Source of the DNA: Earliella scabrosa | Lineage: Eukaryota; Basidiomycota; Agaricomycetes; Polyporales; Polyporaceae | Direction of reading: 5' to 3' | Assembly: GCA_022605405.1 (NCBI GenBank) | Contig: JABYQQ010000023.1 | Span: 434,001-498,000, forward strand | DNA length: 64,000 bases | In this document: positions 54,314 through 64,000 of the stretch, piece after piece | Position numbering within the stretch: position 1 is the first letter of the stretch | How the letters are laid out: the number at the start of each line of letters is the position of its first letter | Position numbers and translations under genes: made by a program | Notes under the pieces: generated by a model | What the model was told of the DNA's origin: nothing | The model's database searches: none | What the model saw: only the letters and a program-made list of their open reading frames with translations

Positions 54314-57300
54314 TCCGGACCTCACTAGCGGCTGCGGGTGTAGGTCCTTGTACGAATAGTCGGTTTGCTGTACTCGGGTCCGGGATTATCTATGAACTAG
54401 ATCGTGATGGCCAACACTTTCACGTCCCAGTACAGCTAATCGGCAAGCAGCACCAGAAGGAGGTCGTGGCCATGGTTGACAGCGGTGCCACTACAACCTT
54501 CCTAAGTAGGCGGTTCGTCAAGGAGAACCGTGTGGTTACGCGGAAGTTGGCTACGCCGATACCGCTGTATAACATTGATGGAACTCTGAATCGTGATGGT
54601 ACAATCACGGATGTTGCCATCTTGGAACTGGAGATAGGAGCACACCGAGAAAAGGTGGTGTTCACAGTCACGGACATCGGCATGGAGGACATCATTATCG
54701 GACTGGATTGGTTACGCAAACACAACCCTGAGGTCGATTGGGACCAAGGGACGTTGAAGCTGTCCAGATGTCCTGCATCGTGTCGACCCTGTTTCGAAGG
54801 CCAACTGCCTGCTCAGACGGACACGCGTGATACGGGGGTTAGGCCTACGGCGCGTCAACGTACTCGGCGAGTGCGGAAGGTTAAAGAAGTAGGGAAGATA
54901 CGGGCTACAGTGATGGTTGAGGAGGACCTCGAACCAGCCACCCCGTCGAGTATACCGGTTGAATGGGATAACTCCGAGGATGCCCTTCTGTACTCCTGGG
55001 AGCAAGGACATGCCTTGTCCAACGCTCCACAACTGTTTGCAATGGCTGGCTACACGTACTCGCAGCAGCTTGTGGAGCAGGAGTACCAGAAGAAGGAAGT
55101 GCGTCCGGTGGAACAGATTGTGCCTGAACGGTATCACCAGTATCTACGCGTGTTTTCCAAAGACGCATCGGAACGACTCCCTGAGCATGGACCGTACGAT
55201 CACGCAATTGAACTGGTACCAGAGGCCAAGATGTTCCATTCACGAGTGTACCCCCTCTCCCCCAACGAGCAGGTAGAACTAGATAAGTTCCTGCAGGAGA
55301 ACCTGGCTAAAGGCTACATTAGCGAGTCAAAGTCACCCATTTCGTCGCCCTTCTTCTTCATCAAAAAGAAGGACGGTAGTCTGCGACCCGTACAGGACTA
55401 CCGTCGGCTCAACGAGATCACCGTGAAGAATCGGTATCCGATTCCTCTTGTCTCAGAGCTGGTGGATCGACTCAAACAAGCCAAGGTCTTCACTAAGTTG
55501 GACATTCGTTGGGGGTACAACAACATCCGGATTAAGACGGGAGATGAGTGGAAAGCTGCGTTCGTCACGAACCGAGGGCTCTTCGAGCCAAACGTGATGT
55601 TCTTTGGGTTGACCAACTCGCCTAGCACCTTCTCGGCTTTCATGAACGACATCTTTAAGGACCTCATTGTGGAAGGAAAGATCACGATCTACTTAGACGA
55701 CATCCTGATCTTCTCCAACGACCTTGAGACACATCGCGCCGTTACCCGCGAAGTCCTGAAAAGATTGGCAGAGCATGACTTGTTCTGCAAGCCCGAGAAA
55801 TGCGAGTTCGAAGTCCCCAAGGTCGAGTACCTCGGTGTCCTTGTGTCCCATAACCGTGTCGAGATGGATCCGGTCAAAGTAAAGGGTATTCAGGAGTGGC
55901 CTACTCCCCGCAATGCGTCGGATGTCCGGAAGTTCCGAGGATTTGCGAATTTCTACCGCAGATTCATCCAGGACTTCAGTCGCATTTGCAAACCCTTGGA
56001 TCGTCTCACCGGCAAGGTGCCCTGGCAATGGGGACAGGACGAACAGGAGGCCTTTGACGAGCTGAAACGCCGCTTTGTTCAGAATCCGGTGCTGTGCATG
56101 TACGATCCGAACAAAGACACACGCATCGAGGTGGATGCCTCGGGATATGCAACTGGCGGAGTACTTGCACAGTTACAGGACGATGGCAAATGGCACCCGG
56201 TCGCCTTTCACTCTGAGTCGATGAGTGAGGCAGAGCGCAACTACGAGATCTACAATAAAGAGATGCTTGCGATAATACGGGCCTTAGAGGCCTGGCGCCA
56301 CTACCTGGAAGGGTTACCACGGCGTTTCGAGATTCAGTCAGACCACAAGAATCTCGAATATTGGCGCACCGCACAACATCTCACTCGTAGACAGGCGCGA
56401 TGGGCACTTTATCTGTCTAGGTTTGACTTCGAGATCACGCACAAACCAGGCACATCCAACGGACGTGCAGATGCGCTCTCCAGGCGCCCTGATCACCAGA
56501 AGGATGATGCCGATGACAACCTAGATCAGATAGTGCTACGACCGGAACAGTTCAGGCTCCTGGCAGCTCGTAGAGGACACAACGCGGTAGTGGCAGACAA
56601 AGCCCTGCTGAAGCGTATTTGCACTTGCTCCAAACGGGAGCAGGAGGTAGCAGAAGCTCTACAGAAAGTGGAGAAACTAGGACCAGCGCGGCTCCAGAGT
56701 GACCTCGTCGATTGGAATGTCGAGCAAGGCCTCATCCTCTACCGAGGAAAGGTCTACGTACCAAAAGACGAGGCACTCCGCACTGAGATTGTCCGAATTC
56801 ACCACGACCTACCTCCTGCAGGACACCCAGGGCAGTGGAAGACACTTGAGTTGGTATCGTGCAATTACTGGTGGCCAGGGATGGGCAAATTCGTTAAGGA
56901 GTACGTGGGGACGTGCGACACTTGTCGGCGCACGAAACCCGTACGGAGTCGACCTCAAGGTCTTCTCAAACCCAATGAAATCCCTGAGAGGCCCGGACAG
57001 ATTGTCACTTGTGACTACATCGTCGGCCTTCCCGAGATTGACGGCCACAATGCGATCCAACTCATGGCAGACAGACACGGAAAGCTGGTGCACTTGGTAC
57101 CCTGCAGCGACGAGATTGATGCCGGAGGGACAGCAGACGTCTTCATTCGGGAGTACTTCCGCCTGCATGGACTGCCCTGAAAGATCATCTCCGACCGAGG
57201 ACCGCAGTTCGCTGCAGACCTATTCCGTGCCATTCTGAAGGGCTTAGGCATTGAGAGCGCCCTGTCCACTGCGTATCATCCCCAGACCGACGGACAGTCG

Positions 57301-58098
57301 GAGCAGTTCAATCAGGAAGTAGAGGCGTACTTGCGAGCGTTCTGCAGTCAGCGACGAGATGACTGGGTCAAATGGCTCCCCATTGCAGAGTATGCACTCA
57401 ACGCCAGAGTTCACTCGTCAACAGGTTACTCCCCCTTCTTCCTGATGTACGGATACGAACCGCAATTCCTGGTACCTGCCAACCCGGACACACCAGTACC
57501 TGCAGCCAACGAGCGACTCGCAGAGCTTGCCAAGGCGCGCGAGGATGCCACAGCTGCGCTGACACTGGCAGCCGAGCGTATGAAGGAGTACTTCGACCGG
57601 CACGCACAGGACACCCCGACGTTCACACCTGGACAGAAAGTGTGGCTGGACACACGCAACTTGAGATTCTCAGACATCCCTAAGAAGCTCGCCGACAAGT
57701 TCGCAGGCCCGTACCCCGTCGTGCGACGTGTCGGTGAACTAGCATACGAACTCAAGTTGCCCCACACGATGAAGATCCATCCGGTGTTCCATGTCTCACT
57801 CCTTCACGCACACAAGCAGAGTACGCTGCCAGGACGGGTCCCTCCTGAACCCACCCCAATTGAAGTCGAAGGCGAGGAAGAGTACGAAGTGGAGGAAATT
57901 CGTAACTCGCGCCGATGGGGCAGGTGGCACAAGCTGCAGTACTTGGTCCGATGGAAGGGATGGGGTCCAGAGAACGACTCTTGGGAAGATGCGGCGGATG
58001 TCGAACATGCAGCCGAACTAGTAGAGGCATTCCATAACAGACATCCAGACGCTGATGGACCTCACAAACCCTACACGCCCAAGAAGCGTCGCTCATGA
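54310..58098 (+). pseudogene. gypsy III Pol with premature stop in integrase
   Basis: Same domain order as IIb Pol, but codon 957 is TGA (57178-57180) where IIa and IIb have CGA, just before KIISDRG, which holds the second integrase aspartate. A second change (CGG to CAG, 57304) alters SERFNQE to SEQFNQE. After the stop the frame continues intact to the chromodomain and TGA at 58096. Integrase and chromodomain would be lost, so the copy is non-autonomous. Confidence 0.9.
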
Positions 58099-58124
58099 GG
58101 ACATGAGCCTTAGGAGGGGGGTAC

Positions 58125-58571
58125 TGTCACGAATGGTCCCTCAGCGCCTAGGGAAGCGCCCAACTAACCACCGTTCACGACCGTTCACTGTTTCCATTGT
58201 TCGCTATCACCATTGTACTTCCAGATTCCAGAGCCCCTTTTGTTGCTTTTCCTTTGTTCCGGACACAATTGTCGTCATACCATTGTATCTCCTCCATTGT
58301 TCCGTCACTCTATTGTTCTATTGTCCTCCAAGCGCTATTGTTCTAACCGTAGATATAAACCCTAGCACTCGCTACCTGGAGACCTCAGTTTCGACCTCTT
58401 GTCTCCAGGTAAGCCTCACTTGTATTTCACTTGTAGATACTTCGCTCAATACAACTTGTCTCCAGCCCTGCGTGTCGAGCCTTGCTCCACTCTCGCTGCA
58501 CAAGCGCTCGTCGGACGCCCTCGCTCGCCTCGTCGTTCCCTCCTCGTCTCGCTTGACCCCAGGTCGCGACA
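58125..58571 (+). repeat. gypsy III 3' LTR
   Basis: 447 bp following the polypurine tract AGGAGGGGGGTAC. Its R-U5 variants match IIb rather than its own 5' LTR. Confidence 0.88.
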
Positions 58572-58576
58572 AGGGT

Positions 58577-58740
58577 GGCGGGGAAGAAGCCCGTGCGAAT
58601 GAGAGAGGATCGTGGCGAGGCGCCGGAGGCACACTGGCAATACTTGATGCGGCATTGGTGTACGCCGTTCTCGTGCAACACCACAAACTCGACGGGGTTG
58701 GAGTGATCCAACATCAGGAAATCCCTCCCCGGCCAATTCG
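58577..58740 (-). pseudogene. KDZ transposase, displaced CxC2 part
   Basis: Minus-strand coding that ran directly into 52198 before gypsy III entered: NWPGRDFL, then VEFVVLHENGVHQCRIKYC, then SSLIRTGFFPATL. This is the CxC2 cysteine-cluster region typical of KDZ proteins (VLHxNGxH...C...LxRxGFFPAT). Its upstream continuation is cut off at 58741 by the CACTA end of the Plavaka element and should lie right of the window. Confidence 0.8.
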
Positions 58741-58993
58741 CACTAATTGGTGATTATTAGTAAGGGACCTCGCCAGTTAGCAGCCAATGTTGCTACTCCT
58801 CTCCTATATGAATTCTATTTGCTAACTACTTGTGCAGATCAACTATCTCTTCGCTATAAGAAAGCACCTGGTCTCTACGGCGCAGCTTACTGTACACTAT
58901 CTTGCACTATCTCTCACAGGCCGTGATCACACTAATATAACTCACGTCAATTCACGCTCAGATGACTACTGTCTTGCATTGCAATAGATCACA

Positions 58994-59889
58994 TTAAAAA
59001 AATGTCATATACATGTGAGCGTCGCTGAATGGACTGACGAAGAAATGTTTACATTGATCAAGCACAGTGCTACTCGTCCACTCCCGCGGAATCATGTCAC
59101 CACCAATTGGATATAGATGGCAACTACGCCGAATATTCCTTACTTCCACTACATCTGCCAGTCGTGCGCCTGACTCCTCGCATGCCGTGACTTTGTATAG
59201 ACCATGCACAGGGTCTGGATGCGTGAACAATGTGAACCATTCGACGTATGCGAGATGGCCAGGTGCAATCACGTCGGGGAGAAGGTCTTGGCAGGCGGAC
59301 TTAGGCAACTTGAATGCAAGCCGAACACGTCCCACCCGATAGCCTGCCATGTAATATAATCAGCAGAGACAGTTGGCAACAGCACGCTGATCAACCCAGA
59401 GTGCATCAACACAATCGGAACGCACCTTGAACGCCGGTTGCTCGACCGGTACCATCGTTCACAAGCACAGTGTCAAAGCGAGCTGGAACAGGTCTTCCTT
59501 GTCGATCACGACGAGCAGGATGGACGTGAGCCACATCTCGGGTGACATCCATGATACCAAGGGCTTGGGCGTCTTTAAGAGTAAACTTGATTTTGTGATA
59601 TGCGGGCAAGGTCGCGAAGCGGTACGAGATCCGGCATGATTCTCTTTCAACTTCGGCTTGAGTCAGGGAGGGATCGCGGTACGAAACGAGGAACCGAGCA
59701 AGTGCGTCGCGGATGTAGGTAGCCCCGTATGCATTGATGATTGTGCCAATGTGTACGGCTTTCACCGACGGCCACTTCGTCATATGGATCTTGGTGTGGG
59801 TGGGCTGCGATGACGACGGGCCAGGCTGTGTCGCAAGGAGAGGAAGATCCGAGGCGACTGGAGTGGACGTGGTGAATGTAGAGGATGAG
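58994..59889 (-). pseudogene. Plavaka transposase, C-terminal part
   Basis: Two exons with an intron at 59344-59425. The upstream exon has MTKWPSVKAVHIGTIINAYG, FRFATLPAYHKIKF-like sequence and RFDTVLVNDG. The last exon has GYRVGRVRLAFKLP, GHLAYVEWFTLF, VVEVRNIRRSCHLYPIGG and WTSSTVLDQCKHFFVSPFSD, the classic Plavaka C-terminus. Stop at 58994. It is separated from the core by a solo LTR at 59890. Confidence 0.85.
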
Positions 59890-60922
59890 TGTCACGAACG
59901 GTCCCTCAGCGCCTAGGGAAGCGCCCAACTAACCACCGTTCACGACCGTTCACTGTTTCCATTGTTCGCTACCACCATTGTACTTCCAGATTCCAGAGCC
60001 CCTTTTGTTTCTTTTCCTTCGTTCCGGACACAATTGTCGTCATACCATTGTATCTCCTCCATTGTTCCGTCACTCTATTATTCTACTTGGTTGGAAGTGG
60101 GCCATTTCTGGCAGAATCGATTGATGAGATTAGGGTTTGAGATCTGAGATGTCTAGTAGCAATGATGACTATTGAGCAGTATAAAAATTGCTTGAAGTAA
60201 TGAAGAATACTCATTTTAAACCAGATGTCTATACTTTTCATATGCAAGCAGGTATGACTACTAGTAGACGCCCATTGCTGAGCAGGCCTCCACTGCAATG
60301 GAGGCCTGCCCAGCGGTGACTGCCAAGCTGACAGCCAGTACCATAAAGCACAGTATGTTTGCAAGTCATGTACAGCAACAGTGTAGTAACTAGCTAATGT
60401 GATAAAAGACTTAGCCATGGTAGCACTTAGGTATTGAGAAGTACTTAAAACTCAGTACACATCATTGTCGTGATGGGCGCCTGTTCAACCCTATGTGCTG
60501 GACCTAACCCTGGCTTAGGGCTTATTACCCATAAGAAATTTAGTTACAAGCGCTGATGTAAGCATAAGACTTGAGTAATCGGAGTTTAAATATAGTTCCC
60601 ACGGGGTCGAATCATCGTGACAGGCAATGTCGACATAAAGGACGATTTCTTCGTTACCTCATCAATCGTAATTGTTCTCCAAGCGCTATTGTTCTAACCG
60701 TAGATATAAACCCTAACACTCGCTACCTGGAGACCTCAGTTTTGACCTCTTGTCTCCAGGTAAGCCTCACTTGTATTTCACTTGTAGATACTTCGCTCAA
60801 TACAACTTGTCTCCAGCCCTGCGTGTCGAGCCTTGCTCCACTCTCGCTGCACAAGCGCTCGTCGGACGCCCTTGCTCGCCTCGTCGTTCCCTCCTCGTCT
60901 CGCTTGACCCCAGGTCGCGACA
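59890..60922 (+). mobile_element. gypsy solo LTR split by a Helitron-like element
   Basis: Same LTR family as gypsy I-III (196 + 251 = 447 bp), with target duplication ATGAG (59885-59889 and 60923-60927). It is interrupted at 60086-60671. The self-primer motif is mutated (CAGTTTTGACCT, a CpG transition). Confidence 0.9.
60086..60671 (-). mobile_element. Helitron-like non-autonomous element, copy 3
   Basis: 586 bp on the minus strand: 5' TTACGATTGATGAG at 60671, 3' end with CTCATCAATCG, hairpin GCCA-GAAA-TGGC and CCAACCAAG at 60086. The known LTR sequence on both sides shows that nothing was duplicated or lost: the element sits exactly between A and T. Confidence 0.8.
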
Positions 60923-60927
60923 ATGAG

Positions 60928-62610
60928 GAGTCTGGGGCCATTGCCGCCACCGCCGCTGCCACCTCTGCAGCAGAGATGCGTTTGAGACGCCACCGGACAT
61001 ATGCATCATGACGCATGATCTTCTCGCGTCGCTCGAGCCACTTCGTCATTTGCGGGAATTCGTCTCGGTGGTTAGTAGCCCGATATGCATTCTTCGTGAA
61101 GTCGATGTGCAGCCGTTCCGTGTACTGGGTATCGTAGTTGTCGGTAGTGCCATAGAGTTTGATTGAGTTGATATAGTGGTCAAGGGAATGCAGCTTTGGT
61201 AGCTTGAAGTGAGTTCGGATACCGAGGTCCACGAAGATTGACTTGTTCGCATGGAAGCGTTCAAGTGCGTTGCGGAGCTGACCAAGGGTGTCAGAGGTGT
61301 GCGCGGGGTACTGGGCAAGATACAAGAAGTCGAGCATTGCTCGGACAGCCCGAACGAGTCGTACAGAGGAGAAGCCGCCCCGAAGAGGAAGTCCAATGAC
61401 GAGACCAAGAAGGAAGCGGGAGATGTCGGCATGCTCCTTCCCGGTAACCCTTGTCAGCTTGGTGATGCCCTTCAAGAAGAGACAGATCTGATGGTTCGGT
61501 GTGAGACGTCGGCATCGTGTGTCAAGCTCGTCCGCTCCGAGGGCGTCTTTCAGCCAGGAGATGAGATGTTTGATGACGCCTTGGTAGAGTTGGTGGAGGA
61601 TGTCTGGCATGATGGATTGGAAGATGTTGACGTATGGGAGCTCTGCCCAGAACGGGTTGCGTACAGGCTTGATTCCGGCCTCCTTGCATGCACGTGTGAA
61701 TGTGGTCACCGGGCCATTGACCATCCCCACTGCGTCTAGGACCTTCTCCAAGTCGCGCAAAGCTCGGTTGGAGTCAGTCGTACTCCCGATGTCGTTTCGA
61801 GGTATGTCGCACTGGGGACAGGTGCCGTTCTTGCAGCAGGTGACTAGAAGTTGCTCGGGATAGTCACCCACATACATGGCAAAGATCGGGTGGCCGCGTC
61901 GTGTGAGTCCGTCGCCGCTCGTGAGGGCTAACCCATGGACGCCAGCCTTAGCTAGAGGCTTGAGGATCATCGCCATACATTTGTGAAACAGGTTCGTGAG
62001 GACGCGTCGTCGCGATGTCTTGCTTGTGATGTGCTCGAGACGGGTTGCAGGAAGATATGCAAGGAGAATCTGACCTCGGCGAGACGGCTTGCGGCGCACG
62101 TCCTTGGGAAGGTTGCCGATGGTCATGTATACCGGATAGGCTGTCTTGTTGCCGAACACTGTAAGCTGAGTCTTGTCGGAAGAGATGATGATCGGAATGA
62201 CGGTGGCCCCTGGCTTGCGCCTCTCGAGCTCCTTCTACAACTCAGTTAGTGGAAAGCACAAATGGCTGAAGAGCACGAGGGTGCATACCAGCGTATCCCA
62301 CCACCATCGACCCGTATGCATGTCAAAGTACACCCGCACTGAGTGGTCCGCGTCGGCGTAATGACGCTCGGGCATGAACACAAGTATCCCTGTGAAGTCG
62401 GGATCTCCGTAGAGTGCACGGATACATTGGATCACGTCGCGGTAGAAGACTTCAAATGCTTTGCCTGCAACGATGATTTTGCGACGCGTGAAACGCGGGC
62501 GGCCAGACGTAAGTTCCTCGTCGACGATGTCATTGAGCTCCTGCGAGTTCTTGAAGGATAAACCCAGGAGAGAGACGAGCTATGGATTGCAGGAGATGGG
62601 TTTTGGTAGA
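60928..62610 (-). pseudogene. Plavaka transposase, catalytic core part
   Basis: Minus strand, two or more exons (intron near 62236-62290). From right: NDIVDEELTSGRPRF, FEVFYRDVIQCIRALYGDP, FMPERHY, MHTGRWWWDTL, then VIPIIISSDKTQLT, AYPVYMTIGNLPKDVRRKPS, LAYLPA, FHKCMAMILKPL, DGLTRRGHPIFAMYVGDYPEQLLV, CCKNGTCPQCDIPRND, MPDILHQLYQGVIKHL, and TERLHIDFTKNAYRATNHRDEFPQMTKWLERREK. These are the standard Plavaka core motifs. The frame then runs into the solo LTR at 60922. Confidence 0.87.
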
Positions 62611-62653
62611 TGACTCAATGAGGAGAAATCCGAGTCAACTCACATCTTCGATC

Positions 62654-63162
62654 TGTTACGATTATTCCAGCTAAGTAGCTTCATTACGTAACACCCCTTT
62701 CTTTTCCTTTATCGTCGTCTTCCTCGGACTCCTCGGTCGTCATCTCCCTCGTCATCTGCTACTTTCATATTCATCATCGCCTCGCTCATTGCCTCGCTCA
62801 CCGCCTTGCTCATCGCCCCGCTCCTATTTCATATTCGTGTACAGCCTCGGACACTGCCTCGCCTTTTATTTCCAATACTCGCACAGCTTCCGTACAGCCT
62901 CCTTATTTCTATTTCACATGGACACTGCCTCGTATGTATCACGTGCGCCCTGTGGGCCAGTATATAAGGCTGAGGGTCTCCAGCAAGGAGCCCCAGTTTC
63001 GATCTCCTGTTTACCTTCCTCGTTTACTCTCGGACTACATACATGCCTCCGGGCTTGTATCACATCTGTACTAGCATCGTTATCGACGAATAGACATCTT
63101 TCTACGGGTCATTTGAAGTCTCCTTGTGCGCTCGAACGCCTCAAGTAACTTCAATCTTAACA
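62654..63162 (+). mobile_element. solo LTR of another retrotransposon family
   Basis: 509 bp, TGTTACG...CTTAACA, with target duplication CGATC (62649-62653 and 63163-63167). TATA box TATATAAGG (62963) and predicted start A62995 (CCCCAGTTTCG), 32 bp downstream. The start sequence AGTTTCGATCT resembles the gypsy self-primer, suggesting a self-priming relative. Confidence 0.85.
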
Positions 63163-63167
63163 CGATC

Positions 63168-63930
63168 TTTAAGAGCTCTGTGACTGCAGTAGATCCCGGT
63201 CCACGTGTCTTCGCCCACTTCGCAATCTCCCAATCGATGCGCGAGTGAAATGGAGCATATGGGTTGTCACCTGAGGCGTCAACCGAGGCTTCATACAGCT
63301 CGTAGGAGGAACTGGTACGGCCTTGATTGATGGGGGCACCCGCATGGGTTCCAGGAAAGCGGACCACGTACGTTTTGAACCGCAGTCGCTCCTGTGCCTG
63401 CCGCTGGGCCTCTTGCTGTTTGGCAACTTCATTGTCGGTGACCCCGGCATCTTGAGCTGCTGCACCTGCACCAACATTAGTCGGCGGGGGTTCCTAGCCT
63501 GTCTCCTCCTCAAGGTGGTCAGCATCCTCCTCGGCATCGCCCTCCTCTTCTGCGCCGTCCTCATCATTGTGGCCGTCTTCACCCTCTCCACCTTCCTCGG
63601 CCCCTTGATACTCATCGTAGTCGTCAAACTCTCGAGCGTCGTAGTCACCAAAGAAATCACTCTCGAAGGGCTGTGCGATTTTATCGTCGCCAGGTTCGCC
63701 ATCGTTTATGGGTTCGACGGGCGGGTCAGACGTAGGTGGTGGCGGCCCATTGCTGTCGGAGTCGGAAGCAAAGAATTCTCTTTCCCGGATAGCAGTGCAT
63801 AGAGGGCGGCAGGTCTGCAGAAGATGCTGGTTATAGCCCGTGATTGAGAAGTCCTTTGAACATCCCGCGCATACTCGACGAGCCGGGTTAGGTAGAGCCT
63901 GTGTAGAGGTTCGCTTTTTACGAGCGGGCA
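63168..63930 (-). pseudogene. Plavaka transposase, N-terminal part
   Basis: Starts at ATG 63930 (MPARKKRTST). An N-terminal zinc-finger-like motif follows (CAGCSKDFSITGYNQHLLQTC), then a long acidic region, then EVAKQQEAQRQAQERLRF and NPYAPFHSRIDWEIAKWAKT, the conserved Plavaka segment before the core. A TAG at 63496-63494 interrupts an otherwise continuous frame (ETG-stop-EPPPTN); CAG to TAG is the simplest origin. The frame then runs into the solo LTR at 63162. Confidence 0.82.
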
Positions 63931-64000
63931 TCGTGCAGGGGATGGTGATAGTGAGCAAGATGGATCGATTGCACGAGGACAATGTGGAAGTACATGTCAC

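Larger units (their letters stand above)
52204..58571 (+). mobile_element. gypsy III (inserted in the KDZ gene)
   Basis: 6368 bp with target duplication AGGGT (52199-52203 and 58572-58576). The 5' LTR 52204-52633 is 430 bp because 18 bp are missing after GTAAGCCTCA. The 3' LTR 58125-58571 is 447 bp. Same family as IIa and IIb. Pol is interrupted by a nonsense codon at 57178. Confidence 0.93.
58741..64000 (-). mobile_element. Plavaka (CACTA/EnSpm) transposon, right end outside window
   Basis: The left end begins exactly with CACTAATTGGTGATTATTAG, the CACTA terminus, inside KDZ coding sequence. It carries one Plavaka-type transposase gene on the minus strand, split by two LTR insertions (59890-60922 and 62654-63162). 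58741-58993 is the 3' non-coding end. Confidence 0.85.

Overview
This window is eukaryotic and almost entirely mobile DNA. The spliced genes with 50-80 bp introns, the Plavaka (CACTA) and KDZ (CxC2-type) transposases, the chromodomain Ty3/gypsy elements, the Ty1/copia element and the hAT and PIF/Harbinger transposons together point to a filamentous basidiomycete, most likely an agaricomycete. No ordinary host gene is recognisable. It looks like a heterochromatic island, possibly pericentromeric or subtelomeric (inference).

Layout. 1-2221: end of a hAT transposon (hAT-1) with the transposase C-terminus and a spliced companion gene; it abuts a second hAT fragment (2222-2755). 3541-25010: a satellite region built from a 91-bp unit, with alternating inversions and a 1.36-kb block present twice (about 3595-4909 and 20982-22296). 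The left copy was invaded by a Helitron-like element (4910-6275), a solo LTR (6506-7085), a hAT-type MITE (7217-7932) and a 6.2-kb copia element (8125-14359, minus strand). 25657-46880: remnants of a Harbinger element, split by a 19.25-kb hAT transposon (hAT-A, 26478-45727, 8-bp target duplication). hAT-A carries a transposase, a small zinc-ribbon-like gene and a companion gene homologous to that of hAT-1. Inside hAT-A sits gypsy IIa (30479-43267), and inside IIa sits the intact gypsy IIb (35760-42156). 46893-48817: two Helitron-like elements. 49420-58740: a KDZ transposon gene split by gypsy III (52204-58571). 58741-64000: a Plavaka element inserted in the KDZ gene, itself hit by a gypsy solo LTR (59890-60922, which contains another Helitron-like copy) and by a different solo LTR (62654-63162).

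Most notable biology. (1) The copia and the three gypsy elements belong to different superfamilies but share a near-identical, hairpin-bearing leader module of about 130 nt, including 53 identical bases. Their roughly 1-kb leaders are essentially free of ATG, and each has a reading frame that is open upstream of the first gag ATG and encodes a shared C-x4-C motif (CxxQPCPNR). This suggests a common non-canonical translation or packaging module. (2) The gypsy elements show an exact 11-nt self-priming signal, and the copia has a half-tRNA-iMet primer site. (3) Two divergent hAT transposons carry a homologous companion gene with conserved introns. (4) A small Helitron-like family has asymmetric terminal inverted repeats and a conserved 3' hairpin, and inserts precisely between A and T. 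(5) Several elements carry single nonsense changes, and where copies can be compared most changes are CpG transitions.

All coordinates and alignments were done by eye from the sequence. Family assignments rest on recognisable motifs, not on searches.
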